A DNA stretch of 64,000 nt from Paracoccus limosus (GCF_009711185.1 NZ_WMIF01000001.1:1-64000); one strand, 5' to 3'. Shown: positions 24,705 to 33,466, counted from the stretch's first letter. Made by a program: numbers and translations. Notes: a model not told the origin generated them from the letters alone.

Positions 24705-26729
24705 ATGTCGGCCGCGCCCCTGCTGCGGCAGGTCTTTGGCTTTGACGGGTTCCGGCCCGGTCAGGAAGAGATCGTCAACGCGGTGGCCGAAGGGCGCGAC
24801 GTGCTGGCGATCATGCCGACGGGCGGGGGCAAGTCGCTGTGCTATCAGCTGCCGGCGTTGATGCGTGACGGGCTGACGGTGGTGATCTCGCCGCTGATCG
24901 CCCTGATGCGCGATCAGGTGCGGGCGCTGACCGAGGCGGGGGTGGCCGCCGCCGCGCTGACCTCCGGCAATACCGACGAAGAGAATACCGAGGTGCTGCG
25001 GGCGCTGGCCGCGCGCGAGTTGCGGCTGTTGTATATCGCGCCGGAACGGCTGGCCTCGGGGGCGACGGTGCCGATGCTGAAACGCGCCGGCGTTCAGGCC
25101 ATCGCCGTCGATGAGGCGCATTGCGTCAGCCAATGGGGCCATGATTTCCGCCCCGATTACCTGCGGGTGGGGGAACTGCGCCGGGCGCTTGACGTGCCTC
25201 TGGCCGCCTTTACCGCCACCGCCGATGCCGAGACCCGCGACGAGATCGTGCGCCGTCTGTTCGAGCCGGGCGCGCCGCAGGTGTTCCTGCGCGGCTTTGA
25301 CCGGCCGAACATCCATCTGGCCTTTCAGCCCAAGGACGGGCCGCGCCGACAGATCCTTGACTTTGCCTCGGCGCGGCGCGGCCAGTCGGGCATCGTCTAT
25401 TGCGGCACCCGCGCCAAGACCGAGGCGCTGGCCAAGGCCCTGAACGAGGCCGGCCTTGCCGCCGTCGCCTATCACGGCGGCATGGAGGCCGGCGAGCGTC
25501 GCGCCGTCGAGATCCGCTTTCAGCGCGAGGACGGGCTGATCGTCACCGCCACCGTCGCCTTTGGCATGGGCATCGACAAGCCCGATATCCGCTGGGTCGC
25601 CCATGCCGATCTGCCGAAATCCATCGAGTCATATTATCAGGAAATCGGCCGTGGTGGCCGCGACGGTGCGCCGGCCGAGACGCTGACCCTTTATGGCCCC
25701 GAGGACATCCGCCTGCGCCGGGGCCAGATCGACGAAGGGCTGGCCCCGCCGGAACGCAAAGCCGCCGATCACATGCGGCTGAACGCGCTGCTGGGGCTGG
25801 CGGAATCGCCCGGCTGCCGCCGCGTCGCCCTGCTGGGTTATTTCGGCGAGACGGCCACCCCCTGCGGCAATTGCGACATCTGCGACGACCCGCCCCAGAC
25901 CTTCGACGGCACCGAGGCGGCGCAAAAGGTGCTGTCTGCGGTGCTGCGCACCGGCGAAAGCTATGGCGCCGGCCATATCATCGACGTGCTCTTCGGCACC
26001 GAGACCGACCGCATCCGGGCGCGCGGCCATGACCGGCTGCCGACTTTTGGTGTCGGCCGTGACATTCCGCGCCCCGAGTGGCAGGCGATCATCCGCCAGA
26101 TGCTGGGCCGCGACCTGATCCGCCCCGATTCCGAACGGCACGGGGGCTTGGCGATCACCGCCACCGCCCATGCTGTCTTGCGCGGCGAAACCCGCGTCAC
26201 CCTGCGCCGTGACCTGATCAAGCGCGCCCGCCCCGCAGTCGTCGTGCGCACCCAGGTCGATGATGAGGATGCGCCGCTGCTCTCGGCGCTCAAGGCGCAG
26301 CGCCGGGCCTTGGCCGAGGCGCAGCGCGTGCCGGCCTATGTCATTTTTCCCGACCGCACCCTGATCGAAATGGCGCAATCGCGGCCGCAAACGCTGGATG
26401 AGATGGCGCGGGTGAACGGCGTCGGCGCAAAGAAACTGGAAAGCTATGGCGAGGCCTTTCTGCGCGTCATCGCAGGCGAGGTGGCGCCGATGCACCCTTC
26501 GCGCAAGGCGTTGGCGGGCCGGGCCTCGGGCGAATTGTTCGACCGGCTGGCCGAGGCGCAGCAGCGGCTGGCGCGCGGCGAGGATGGCACCGAAAAGCCG
26601 CTGTCGGTCGGCAATCCGGTGCTGCGCCGCATCGCCGAGGACCGTCCGCGTGATCTGGCCCGCTATCTGGACCCGGCGCGGCTGGACCGCTTTGGCGCCG
26701 CCTTCCGGGCCGAGATCGAGGCCGATTAG
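24705..26729 (+). CDS. recQ: ATP-dependent DNA helicase RecQ
   Basis: 3'-5' helicase of recombination repair and replication-fork maintenance. 674 residues: Walker A MPTGGGKS (37-44), DEAH-box V-D-E-A-H-C-V-S-Q-W-G-H-D-F-R, motif VI Q-E-I-G-R-G-G-R-D-G, zinc-binding C-R-R-V-A-L-L-G-Y-F-G-E with C-G-N-C-D-I-C near 390, an RQC region, and an HRDC domain near 545-620 (LIEMAQSRPQTLDEMARVNG). A C-terminal extension of about 60 residues follows. It is tail-to-tail with the HxlR gene, and the two stop codons overlap. Confidence 0.97.
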   Translation: MSAAPLLRQVFGFDGFRPGQEEIVNAVAEGRDVLAIMPTGGGKSLCYQLPALMRDGLTVVISPLIALMRDQVRALTEAGVAAAALTSGNTDEENTEVLRALAARELRLLYIAPERLASGATVPMLKRAGVQAIAVDEAHCVSQWGHDFRPDYLRVGELRRALDVPLAAFTATADAETRDEIVRRLFEPGAPQVFLRGFDRPNIHLAFQPKDGPRRQILDFASARRGQSGIVYCGTRAKTEALAKALNEAGLAAVAYHGGMEAGERRAVEIRFQREDGLIVTATVAFGMGIDKPDIRWVAHADLPKSIESYYQEIGRGGRDGAPAETLTLYGPEDIRLRRGQIDEGLAPPERKAADHMRLNALLGLAESPGCRRVALLGYFGETATPCGNCDICDDPPQTFDGTEAAQKVLSAVLRTGESYGAGHIIDVLFGTETDRIRARGHDRLPTFGVGRDIPRPEWQAIIRQMLGRDLIRPDSERHGGLAITATAHAVLRGETRVTLRRDLIKRARPAVVVRTQVDDEDAPLLSALKAQRRALAEAQRVPAYVIFPDRTLIEMAQSRPQTLDEMARVNGVGAKKLESYGEAFLRVIAGEVAPMHPSRKALAGRASGELFDRLAEAQQRLARGEDGTEKPLSVGNPVLRRIAEDRPRDLARYLDPARLDRFGAAFRAEIEAD

Positions 26730-27076
26730 GCCGCCGGTGCCTGCGGGGCCGCCGCCGCGCCCTCGGCATAGGCCTGCCCCCAGTCGCGCAGCGCCACCAG
26801 CACCGGCTGCAGTGACCGGCCCAGCGGCGTCAGCTCATATTCCACCCGTGGCGGCACCTCGGGATAGACGGTGCGGGTGACGATCCCCGCCGCCTCAAGT
26901 TCTCGCAGTTGCAGCGTCAGCATCCGCTGCGTGACCGAGGGGATGGCCCGGCCCAGCTCGCTGAACCGCATCCGGCCGCGCAGCAGGTGAAACAGGATGA
27001 TCGGCTTCCACGTGCCGCCCATCACCGACAGCGTGACCTCGACGGCGCAACCGCTCTTGCCGTTCAGTTTGCGCAT
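26726..27076 (-). CDS. HxlR-family transcriptional regulator
   Basis: 116 residues with a winged helix: C-A-V-E-V-T-L-S-V-M-G-G-T-W-K-P-I-I-L-F-H-L-L-R-G (split) and R-F-S-E-L-G-R-A-I-P-S-V-T-Q-R-M-L-T-L-Q-L-R-E-L, then G-I-V-T-R-T-V-Y-P-E-V-P-P-R-V-E-Y-E-L-T. This is the canonical HxlR order. The lone Cys near residue 10 could be a redox or electrophile sensor, as in quinone-responsive HxlR proteins. It is divergent from a quinone-oxidoreductase-type gene, which it likely represses through the repeats between them. Confidence 0.93.
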   Translation of the reverse strand: MRKLNGKSGCAVEVTLSVMGGTWKPIILFHLLRGRMRFSELGRAIPSVTQRMLTLQLRELEAAGIVTRTVYPEVPPRVEYELTPLGRSLQPVLVALRDWGQAYAEGAAAAPQAPAA

Positions 27077-27097
27077 CTGGACCTCTCAATGGTTACA

Positions 27098-27139
27098 TTC
27101 TTGTGGGTATCGGCAAAACATGTGCGTTCTTGTGATATC
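27098..27139. promoter_or_regulatory. direct repeats in the hxlR/oxidoreductase intergenic region
   Basis: TTCTTGTGGGTATC (27098-27111) and TTCTTGTGATATC (27127-27139) occur 29 bp apart, about three helical turns, in the 132-bp divergent promoter region. This is a plausible two-site operator for the HxlR dimer controlling both genes. Confidence 0.5.
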
Positions 27140-27208
27140 CGCGTCGCGCGCCTTAGTGAAGGGGCAGGGCCGGCGCGGATGCCGGCCGCAGCAATCGGAG
27201 CCGAGACC

Positions 27209-28213
27209 ATGAAAGCGATCCAACATGTCGCCCCCGGCGGGGTCGAGAACCTGCGCCTTGTCGATCTGCCGGCACCTGCCGCGCCGGCAGCGGGCGAGAT
27301 CACCGTGCGTCTGCACGCCAGCTCGCTGAATTATCACGACCTGCTGGTGGTCTCGGGGCCGCGGGCCGAGGGCGCGCTGATCCCGATGTCGGACGGCGCC
27401 GGCGTGGTGACGGCGGTGGGCGCGGGCGTCACCGAATTCGCCGAGGGCGATGCAGTGGTGTCGTGCTTTTTCCCGAAATGGCAGGCGGGCCGGCAGGTGC
27501 CGACCGATTTCCTGACCGTGCCCGGCGATGGCGTGGACGGCTTCGCGCGCGAGGCGGTGACGCTGCCCGCCACCGCCTTTACCCATGCGCCGCGCGGCTA
27601 CAGCCATGCCGAGGCCGCGACGCTGACCACGGCCGGGCTGACCGCATGGCGCGCGCTGGTGGTCGATGGCGGGATCAAGGCCGGGGACACGGTTCTGGTG
27701 CTGGGCAGCGGTGGCGTTTCGGTGCTGGCCTTGCAGATGGCGCGCGCGATGGGGGCGCGGGTGATCGCCACCAGCTCCAGCGCCGAAAAAGCCGAGCGGC
27801 TGCGTGCGCTGGGGGCCGATCTGGTGATCGACTACAAGGCGACGCCGGATTGGGGCGACGCGGTGCTGGCCGCGACCGGCGGGCAAGGCGCCGATATCGT
27901 GGTCGAGGTCGGCGGCCCCGGCACGCTGGCGCAATCCATCCGCGCGGTGGCGCCGGGCGGGCATATCGCGCTGATCGGCGTGCTGACCGGCTTTGCCGGC
28001 GAGGTGCCGACCGTCGCGCTGATGTCGAAACAGGCCAGCCTCAAGGGGCTGATCGTGGGCAGCCGCGAACAGCAGCAGGATATGGTGCGGGCGCTGTCGG
28101 GCTTTGACTGGCGCCCGGTGGTGGATCGCAGCTATCCGCTGGAGGGCATCGCCGAGGCCTTTGCATGGCAACGCGCGGGCAGCCATTTCGGCAAGATCTG
28201 CCTTGAATGGTAG
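27209..28213 (+). CDS. zinc-independent quinone oxidoreductase / alcohol dehydrogenase (MDR superfamily)
   Basis: 334 residues. N-terminal GroES-like domain (L-N-Y-H-D-L-L-V-V-S-G near 46-56, P-M-S-D-G-A-G-V-V), then a Rossmann fold with V-L-G-S-G-G-V-S-V-L-A-L-Q-M near 168-180 and a NADP-type stretch ATSSSAEKAERLRALGADL. The Cys/His ligands of zinc alcohol dehydrogenases are not present at the usual places, which favours a quinone/enone reductase. Its divergence from an HxlR regulator fits a role in electrophile or quinone detoxification; the substrate is inferred. Confidence 0.85.
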   Translation: MKAIQHVAPGGVENLRLVDLPAPAAPAAGEITVRLHASSLNYHDLLVVSGPRAEGALIPMSDGAGVVTAVGAGVTEFAEGDAVVSCFFPKWQAGRQVPTDFLTVPGDGVDGFAREAVTLPATAFTHAPRGYSHAEAATLTTAGLTAWRALVVDGGIKAGDTVLVLGSGGVSVLALQMARAMGARVIATSSSAEKAERLRALGADLVIDYKATPDWGDAVLAATGGQGADIVVEVGGPGTLAQSIRAVAPGGHIALIGVLTGFAGEVPTVALMSKQASLKGLIVGSREQQQDMVRALSGFDWRPVVDRSYPLEGIAEAFAWQRAGSHFGKICLEW

Positions 28214-28222
28214 GGGCTGCGC

Positions 28223-28243
28223 GGGCGGCCGGACGTGCCGCCC
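28223..28243. terminator. hairpin between convergent oxidoreductase and lysR genes
   Basis: GGGCGGC, loop of 7, GCCGCCC: a perfect 7-bp stem ten bases past the oxidoreductase stop and 25 bases before the lysR stop. It probably serves both genes. Confidence 0.6.
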
Positions 28244-28267
28244 GATCCCTGCCGGCGGCGGGCGGCC

Positions 28268-29191
28268 TTAAACCGGGTCGTCCCAGCCGTCGCGGGCGAC
28301 GGCGGCGGCCATTTCGCGGCGGAACCGCTCGATCGTCAGCTCGGCATAGCTCGACAGCGGCCGACCCTTGCGCGTCACCGCCCAGGCCGTGATCCCGCCC
28401 TGCTCCAGCAGCGGGCGGCGGACGATGCCGGGCATATAGACCTCGGCCACCGAAAACTCGTCGATCAGCGATACCCCCAGCCCGTGTCGGACCAGACTGA
28501 CCAGCGTTTGCGCGAACCGGCCGCGAATGGCGTAATGCGGCGTGATCCCGGCCTCGAAAAACGGCTGGGCGATGATCGCGCCATAGGGATCATCGGGGGC
28601 GATGCCGATGAAATCCTCTTCGGCCAGATCGTGGACCGAGATCGCCTCGCGGTTGGCCAGCCGATGGCCTTCGGGCACGATCACCACCAGCCGGCCCGTC
28701 GCCAGCGGCTCGCTGCTGAGGGCGGGGTTGGTGACGGGCGAGCTCATCACCACGAATTCGCCGCGATCCAGCAGCAGGTAATCCGCCGTTTCCTCGATCT
28801 TGAGGATGTTGAGGTCGATGAACAGATCGGGAAAGCGCGCCCGCACGCCGCGAATGGCCCGCGCGGCGATGAATTGCGCGATCGAGGGCGCCGAGGCAAA
28901 GCTTAGCGTCACATCGCGGCCCTTGCGCAGCGCCTGCACGGCGCCATTCAGGTTGGACATGTCGCGATGCACCTGATGGATCATTTCAAAGATCGAGGCC
29001 GCCTCGGGTGCCGGCACGAACAGCCCGCCCTTGCGGTCGAACAGCCGGATGCCCAGCGATTCCTCGGAATATTTCACCAGCCGCGACACGCCGGGGGCCG
29101 AGACGTTCAACAGCTCTGCCGCGCCCTGAATGGTGCCGGCCATCATCACGGCGCGGATGATTTCAACCTGACGGATGGTCAGCTGACTCAT
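28268..29191 (-). CDS. LysR-family transcriptional regulator
   Basis: 307 residues. N-terminal winged helix at about 1-65 (Q-V-E-I-I-R-A-V-M-M-A-G-T-I-Q-G-A-A-E-L-L-N, then V-S-A-P-G-V-S-R-L-V-K-Y) and a periplasmic-binding-like effector domain of about 220 residues. It is divergent from the shikimate-dehydrogenase-like gene, with a 190-bp intergenic region holding a perfect 13-bp palindrome, so that gene is its likely target. The inducer is unknown; a hydroaromatic acid would fit. Confidence 0.92.
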   Translation of the reverse strand: MSQLTIRQVEIIRAVMMAGTIQGAAELLNVSAPGVSRLVKYSEESLGIRLFDRKGGLFVPAPEAASIFEMIHQVHRDMSNLNGAVQALRKGRDVTLSFASAPSIAQFIAARAIRGVRARFPDLFIDLNILKIEETADYLLLDRGEFVVMSSPVTNPALSSEPLATGRLVVIVPEGHRLANREAISVHDLAEEDFIGIAPDDPYGAIIAQPFFEAGITPHYAIRGRFAQTLVSLVRHGLGVSLIDEFSVAEVYMPGIVRRPLLEQGGITAWAVTRKGRPLSSYAELTIERFRREMAAAVARDGWDDPV

Positions 29192-29216
29192 GATTCGTAT
29201 CCTCCGGCCTCTTGCT

Positions 29217-29229
29217 TAACATCATGTTA
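29217..29229. promoter_or_regulatory. palindrome in the lysR/aroE-like intergenic region
   Basis: TAACATCATGTTA is a perfect palindrome around a central C, 25 bases upstream of the lysR start. It is followed by a second short palindrome, TTACGTAA (29227-29234). LysR-type regulators bind T-N11-A elements of this kind, and this one could serve autoregulation and divergent activation. Confidence 0.55.
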
Positions 29230-29381
29230 CGTAATTCCCGCTCTGGATATTTGACCTTCCGGCCAACACCTGCGATCTCTCGGTCATGGTGCGGTCGGGG
29301 GGAGGCGCGGGCCATGCCGGATCCTTGGGTCCGGGGACTGTTTCGGCCCGGACCGCGTGTTCCTTTCAGCGAGGCAGGACA

Positions 29382-30215
29382 ATGATCCGCGGAAGCACGA
29401 AACTGATCGCCCATCTGGGTTACCCGACGACGACCTTCAAGGCGCCGATGATCTATAACCCCTGGTTCGCATTTCGCGGCATCGACGCCATCGTCGTGCC
29501 CATGGGCGTCAAGCCCGAGGACTACCCGGAGTTCTTCAAGCTTTTGTTCCGCTTGTCGAATATCCATGGCGCGCTGGTGACCATGCCCCACAAGATCGTC
29601 ACCACCCAATTGGCCGACCGCGTGTCGGTCACCGCGCAGATCGCGGGCTCGGCCAATGCGCTGCGGCTGGGCGCCGACGGGCTGGTCGAGGCCGACATGT
29701 TCGACGGTGAGGGCTTTACCGGCGGCCTGCTGGGCAAGGGGCAGCAGATCGCGGGCAAGTCGGTACTGGTGGTCGGCTGCGGTGGTGTCGGCTCGGCGAT
29801 TGCCGCCTCGCTGGCCAAGGCCGGTGCGGCGCGGCTGGCGCTGTTCGATCCCAATGACGCCAATGCGCAGGCGCTGGCCGGGCGGCTGACGGCGGCCTAT
29901 CCGCAGCTGGTGGTGCAGACCGGCTCGAACGATCCGGCCGGGTTCGACATCGTGGTGAATGCCTCGCCCCTGGGGATGAATGCCGGCGATCCGCTGCCGA
30001 TGGATGTGGAGCGCATCGACCCCTCGACCTTCGTTGGCGAGGTGGTGATGAAGGCCGAGATGACGCCTTTCCTGGCCGCTGCCGCCGCCAAGGGCTGCCG
30101 CTATCAGGTCGGCACCGACATGCTGTTCGAACAGATCCCGGCCTATCTGGAGTTCTTTGGTTTTGGCCGGCCGCCGGTGCAGGAACTGCGCGACCACGCC
30201 GCGATCAGCTACTGA
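29382..30215 (+). CDS. shikimate dehydrogenase family protein
   Basis: 277 residues. The catalytic-lysine region is G-A-L-V-T-M-P-H-K (AroE: VTxPxK), with an A-N-A-L-R block and the NAD(P) motif V-V-G-C-G-G-V-G-S-A-I-A-A-S-L-A near 130. In place of the usual shikimate-binding S-x-S the N-terminus reads H-L-G-Y-P-T-T-T-F-K-A-P, and D-M-F-D-G-E-G-F replaces N-T-D-x-x-G. It therefore belongs to an AroE-like side branch (quinate/shikimate or other hydroaromatic dehydrogenase) rather than core AroE. The ATG at 29382 has GAGGCAGG upstream. It is divergent from a LysR regulator, suggesting a catabolic, inducible role. Confidence 0.8.
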   Translation: MIRGSTKLIAHLGYPTTTFKAPMIYNPWFAFRGIDAIVVPMGVKPEDYPEFFKLLFRLSNIHGALVTMPHKIVTTQLADRVSVTAQIAGSANALRLGADGLVEADMFDGEGFTGGLLGKGQQIAGKSVLVVGCGGVGSAIAASLAKAGAARLALFDPNDANAQALAGRLTAAYPQLVVQTGSNDPAGFDIVVNASPLGMNAGDPLPMDVERIDPSTFVGEVVMKAEMTPFLAAAAAKGCRYQVGTDMLFEQIPAYLEFFGFGRPPVQELRDHAAISY

Positions 30216-30223
30216 CCGTCTTT

Positions 30224-30252
30224 GGGCCGGCGCGATCCTGTCGCGCCGGCCC
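30224..30252. terminator. 12-bp perfect hairpin after the aroE-like gene
   Basis: GGGCCGGCGCGA, loop TCCTG, TCGCGCCGGCCC. It is located between the aroE-like stop and the convergent 40-residue ORF stop, 8 and 11 bases away respectively, so it should terminate both. Confidence 0.75.
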
Positions 30253-30263
30253 GGCCTGCATTG

Positions 30264-30386
30264 CTAGCGCAGCAGCCATTCCAGCCCATAGGCGATGGCG
30301 GCAAAGCCGCCGCCCATCAGGCACCAGTTGCGCAGCACCGCCAGCCCGGACAGGCGCTGGCGCGGGGTCTCGTCGAATTCGCTCAT
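30264..30386 (-). CDS. 40-residue small membrane protein
   Basis: Short frame MSEFDETPRQRLSGLAVLRN followed by a hydrophobic stretch W-C-L-M-G-G-G-F-A-A-I-A-Y-G-L-E-W-L-L-R: one membrane segment preceded by a charged, soluble N-terminus. AAGGA lies 8 bases before the ATG. It resembles the many small single-pass proteins of Rhodobacteraceae that have no assigned function. Its neighbour upstream (30455-30823, same strand) also has a single membrane segment. Confidence 0.6.
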   Translation of the reverse strand: MSEFDETPRQRLSGLAVLRNWCLMGGGFAAIAYGLEWLLR

Positions 30387-30454
30387 CTGTTTTTCCTTGT
30401 CATTCCGGCGTCATGCGTCGCCATCCGCTGGTTCTGCGGCGGGACGCGTTTCGG

Positions 30455-30823
30455 TCAGAGGACAGGGGCGGGCGGTGCGCGCGCCCGGAACCGGATCGGA
30501 AACTGTCGCGCCGGAGTGGCGGTCAGTGCCTTGGCCTGCACCCATGTCCAGCGCTCGGGCCGCCGGGGTGTGGGCCCCTGCGGCGGCAGCACCGCCAGCG
30601 GCTGCGGCGCAAGCCCGGGCTGCCGCGCGGTTTCGCGGTGATGCAGCCCGGCGGCACCGCCCGGCGCGGCGGTCAGCCATGCGCGGCTCATGCCGCCGGC
30701 CGGGGTGATTTCGGGGGCGGCCTGGGCCACGAACAGGCCCAGCGACAGCGCCATCAGCACCCCCAGCAGCAGCCGGAGCACGCCCTGTGGCGCGGCGTCG
30801 GTTCTGAGGCGCGATGCGGTCAT
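30455..30823 (-). CDS. hypothetical protein with one N-terminal membrane segment
   Basis: 122 residues. A hydrophobic helix at about 15-35 (VLRLLLGVLMALSLGLFVAQ) is followed by a Pro/Ala/Arg-rich, probably disordered tail. I do not recognise the family. The start at 30823 puts the helix at the usual distance from the N-terminus. It is divergent from the MFS gene and 68 bases upstream of the 40-residue ORF. The tail composition is close to what high-GC antisense frames give, so confidence is limited. Confidence 0.45.
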   Translation of the reverse strand: MTASRLRTDAAPQGVLRLLLGVLMALSLGLFVAQAAPEITPAGGMSRAWLTAAPGGAAGLHHRETARQPGLAPQPLAVLPPQGPTPRRPERWTWVQAKALTATPARQFPIRFRARAPPAPVL

Positions 30824-30937
30824 GGCGGCATAATTCCCGCCTTGCGCGCCCCGGGCAAGGGGCGGGGCTGGATTTTCCCGCCGGCCTGTGGGCAGATGAC
30901 GGCAAGATGTCAGGCTGCTTTGGGGGATTTCGTGGCA

Positions 30938-32245
30938 ATGACCATTGACGAAGCCTTGGCGCAGGGGGGCGCGGGCCATTTCCAGAAGCGGCTTTTGGCG
31001 ATCTTTGGGTTGGTCTGGGCCGCCGATGCGATGCAGGTCATCGCCATCGGCTTTACCGCCGCCTCGATCGCCGGCAGTTTCGGCCTGACCGTGCCGCAGG
31101 CCTTGCAGACCGGCACGCTGTTCTTTCTGGGCATGTTCGTCGGCGCGACGCTGTTTGGCCGCATCGCCGACCGGATCGGGCGGCGCAATGTGCTGCTGCT
31201 GACGGTAAGCTGCGATGCGGTCTTTGGCCTCGCCTCGGCCTTTGCGCCGGGCTTTGGCGCGCTGCTGGCGCTGCGCTTTCTGACCGGTATGGCGGTCGGC
31301 GGCACCTTGCCCGTCGATTACGCGATGATGGCCGAGTTCCTGCCGCCGCGCAATCGCGGCCGCTGGCTGGTCTGGCTTGAGGGATTCTGGGCGCTGGGGA
31401 CGGTCATCATCGCGCTGATCGCATGGGGTGCGCATCTGGCCGGCACGGCCGAGCCGTGGCGCTGGATCTTTGCCGTGGCGGCGCTGCCGGCGGTCATTGG
31501 CATCGGGCTGCGGCTGTGGGTGCCGGAATCGCCGATGTATCTGTTGCGTCGGGGCGATGAGCCGGGGGCGCGCCGCGTCGTGGACCGGGTGCTGGTGGCC
31601 AACGGCTGCCGCTCGCTGGCGCCCGATGTGCGGCTGGCCGCGCCCGTGCAAGAGGGGGCGGGGCAGGGGTTGTTTGGCCCCGGCCTGCGTGAGCGCTCGG
31701 TTGCCATCTTTGCCACATGGTTTCTGGTGTCGCTATCCTATTACGGCGTCTTTGTCTGGCTGCCGGCGGAGCTGGCCAAGGGTGGTTTCGGCTTTGTGCG
31801 CGGCTATGGCTTTCTGGTTCTTCTGGCCCTGGCGCAGGTGCCGGGCTATGCGCTGGCCGCGCATGGGGTCGAGGCATGGGGCCGCAAGCTGACCCTGCAG
31901 ATATTCCTGCTGCTCAGTGCGGCGGGCTGCGCCCTGTTCACTGTGGCCGCCAGCCCCTGGCTGATCGCCGCCGCACTGCTGCTGATGAGCTTTGCGCTTC
32001 TGGGCACATGGGGCGCGCTTTACGCCTTTACGCCCGAGCTTTACCCGACCGGCCTGCGCGGCACCGGCATGGGCACCGCCAGCGCGGTCGCGCGGCTGGG
32101 CGGCCTGCTGGCGCCTTCGCTGCTGGGGGTGGTGGTGGCGCGGGGCTTTGGCATTGCCATCGGCGTCTTTGCCGCGCTGCTGCTGCTTGCGGCGCTGGCA
32201 ACGCTGGCGATCCGGGTCGAAACCCGCAATCAGGCCATCGGCTAG
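30938..32245 (+). CDS. MFS transporter (sugar/aromatic-acid type)
   Basis: 435 residues, about 12 membrane segments. Loop 2-3 has the MFS signature G-R-I-A-D-R-I-G-R-R-N-V; loop 4 has the substrate-family motif G-G-T-L-P-V-D-Y-A-M-M-A-E-F-L-P-P-R-N-R-G-R-W (split), similar to metabolite:H+ symporters, and P-E-S-P-M-Y-L closes the first half. The start at 30938 is directly in front of a charged N-terminus; the frame extends upstream without support. The substrate is not predictable; the aroE-like gene nearby hints at aromatic or hydroaromatic acids, but that is weak inference. Confidence 0.85.
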   Translation: MTIDEALAQGGAGHFQKRLLAIFGLVWAADAMQVIAIGFTAASIAGSFGLTVPQALQTGTLFFLGMFVGATLFGRIADRIGRRNVLLLTVSCDAVFGLASAFAPGFGALLALRFLTGMAVGGTLPVDYAMMAEFLPPRNRGRWLVWLEGFWALGTVIIALIAWGAHLAGTAEPWRWIFAVAALPAVIGIGLRLWVPESPMYLLRRGDEPGARRVVDRVLVANGCRSLAPDVRLAAPVQEGAGQGLFGPGLRERSVAIFATWFLVSLSYYGVFVWLPAELAKGGFGFVRGYGFLVLLALAQVPGYALAAHGVEAWGRKLTLQIFLLLSAAGCALFTVAASPWLIAAALLLMSFALLGTWGALYAFTPELYPTGLRGTGMGTASAVARLGGLLAPSLLGVVVARGFGIAIGVFAALLLLAALATLAIRVETRNQAIG

Positions 32246-32315
32246 GCGGCATCAGCGCCGCGCAAACTGCGCGCGCCGCCTTGCAGGGGCGGCGTATCTG
32301 TGGCTAACCCGCGCC

Positions 32316-33431
32316 ATGACCAAGCTTACCGAACTTTATGAAGCCCGTGTCCGCGCGGGCCGGCTGGAACCCGATCCGGCGCAGCGCGCCGTGCTGCCGG
32401 CGATGGACCGGCTGCTGCGCGATCTGGCGCATCAACCGCCCGCACCCGCGCCGGTCAAGTCCGGCTGGCTGGGCAAGCTGATGGGCGGGGGCGCGGCAGC
32501 GGCGCCTGCGCCCGCAGTCAAGGGGCTTTACCTTTGGGGCGGGGTCGGGCGCGGCAAATCGATGCTGATGGACCTGATCCTTGAGGCCGCGCCGCTGACG
32601 CAAAAGCGCCGGGTGCATTTCCACGAGTTCATGCAGGAAATTCAGACCGCGCTGGAGGGCGTGCGCAAAAGCGGCCAGCAGGACGCGGTGCGCCCGGTGG
32701 CGCTGGCCGTGGCCCAGCAGGTGCGGCTGCTGTGTTTCGACGAAATGCAGATCACCGACATCGCCGATGCCATGATCGTGGGCCGGCTGTTCCAGATCCT
32801 GTTCGAGCAGGGCGTGACCGTGGTCACCACCTCGAACCGGGTGCCCGAGGACCTTTACAAGAACGGGCTGAACCGGCAGCTGTTCCTGCCCTTCATCGCG
32901 CTGCTCCGCGAGCGGATGGATGTGGTGGAGCTGGCCAGCCAGACCGATCACCGTCAGGACCGGACCGAAGGCGGGCAGGTCTGGTTCTCGCCCGCCGATG
33001 CCTTGGCGCGCGAACAGATGGACCGGCTGTGGCAGGATGAAACCGCCGGGCAGACCCCGGTGCCGCTGGTCATGGAGATCAAGGGCCGCAAGGTCGAGCT
33101 GCCGCAGCATGTCGGCCGCGCGGCGCGGGCCAGTTTCTGGGATCTGTGCGGCAAGCCCTTGGGTCCGGCTGATTATCTGGCGCTGGCGCAGGCGGTCGAT
33201 GTGCTGTTTCTGGACGGCGTGCCGCGGCTGACGCAATCGAACTACAATGAGGCCAAACGCTTCGTCACCCTGATCGACGCGCTTTACGAGGCACATGTGC
33301 GGCTGATCGCCAGCGGCGCCGACGACCCGGAACGGCTTTATGCCGAGGGCGAGGGCGCCTTTGAGTTCGAGCGCACCGCAAGCCGGCTGCGCGAGATGCG
33401 CGATGCCGGCTGGGGCAAGCCCGCCACCTGA
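32316..33431 (+). CDS. zapE: cell division protein ZapE / AFG1-family ATPase
   Basis: P-loop ATPase of the AFG1 family; in E. coli ZapE affects Z-ring constriction. The 371-residue protein has Walker A GGVGRGKSMLMD (near 75-86), the R-V-H-F-H-E-F-M motif just after, Walker B L-L-C-F-D-E-M-Q-I-T-D-I-A-D-A-M-I and T-T-S-N-R-V-P-E-D-L-Y. The order and length match the family. The start is the ATG at 32316. Confidence 0.95.
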   Translation: MTKLTELYEARVRAGRLEPDPAQRAVLPAMDRLLRDLAHQPPAPAPVKSGWLGKLMGGGAAAAPAPAVKGLYLWGGVGRGKSMLMDLILEAAPLTQKRRVHFHEFMQEIQTALEGVRKSGQQDAVRPVALAVAQQVRLLCFDEMQITDIADAMIVGRLFQILFEQGVTVVTTSNRVPEDLYKNGLNRQLFLPFIALLRERMDVVELASQTDHRQDRTEGGQVWFSPADALAREQMDRLWQDETAGQTPVPLVMEIKGRKVELPQHVGRAARASFWDLCGKPLGPADYLALAQAVDVLFLDGVPRLTQSNYNEAKRFVTLIDALYEAHVRLIASGADDPERLYAEGEGAFEFERTASRLREMRDAGWGKPAT

Positions 33432-33466
33432 GCGGCGCCTTGCCCGCGCCGGGCTGCGGCGCGGCC

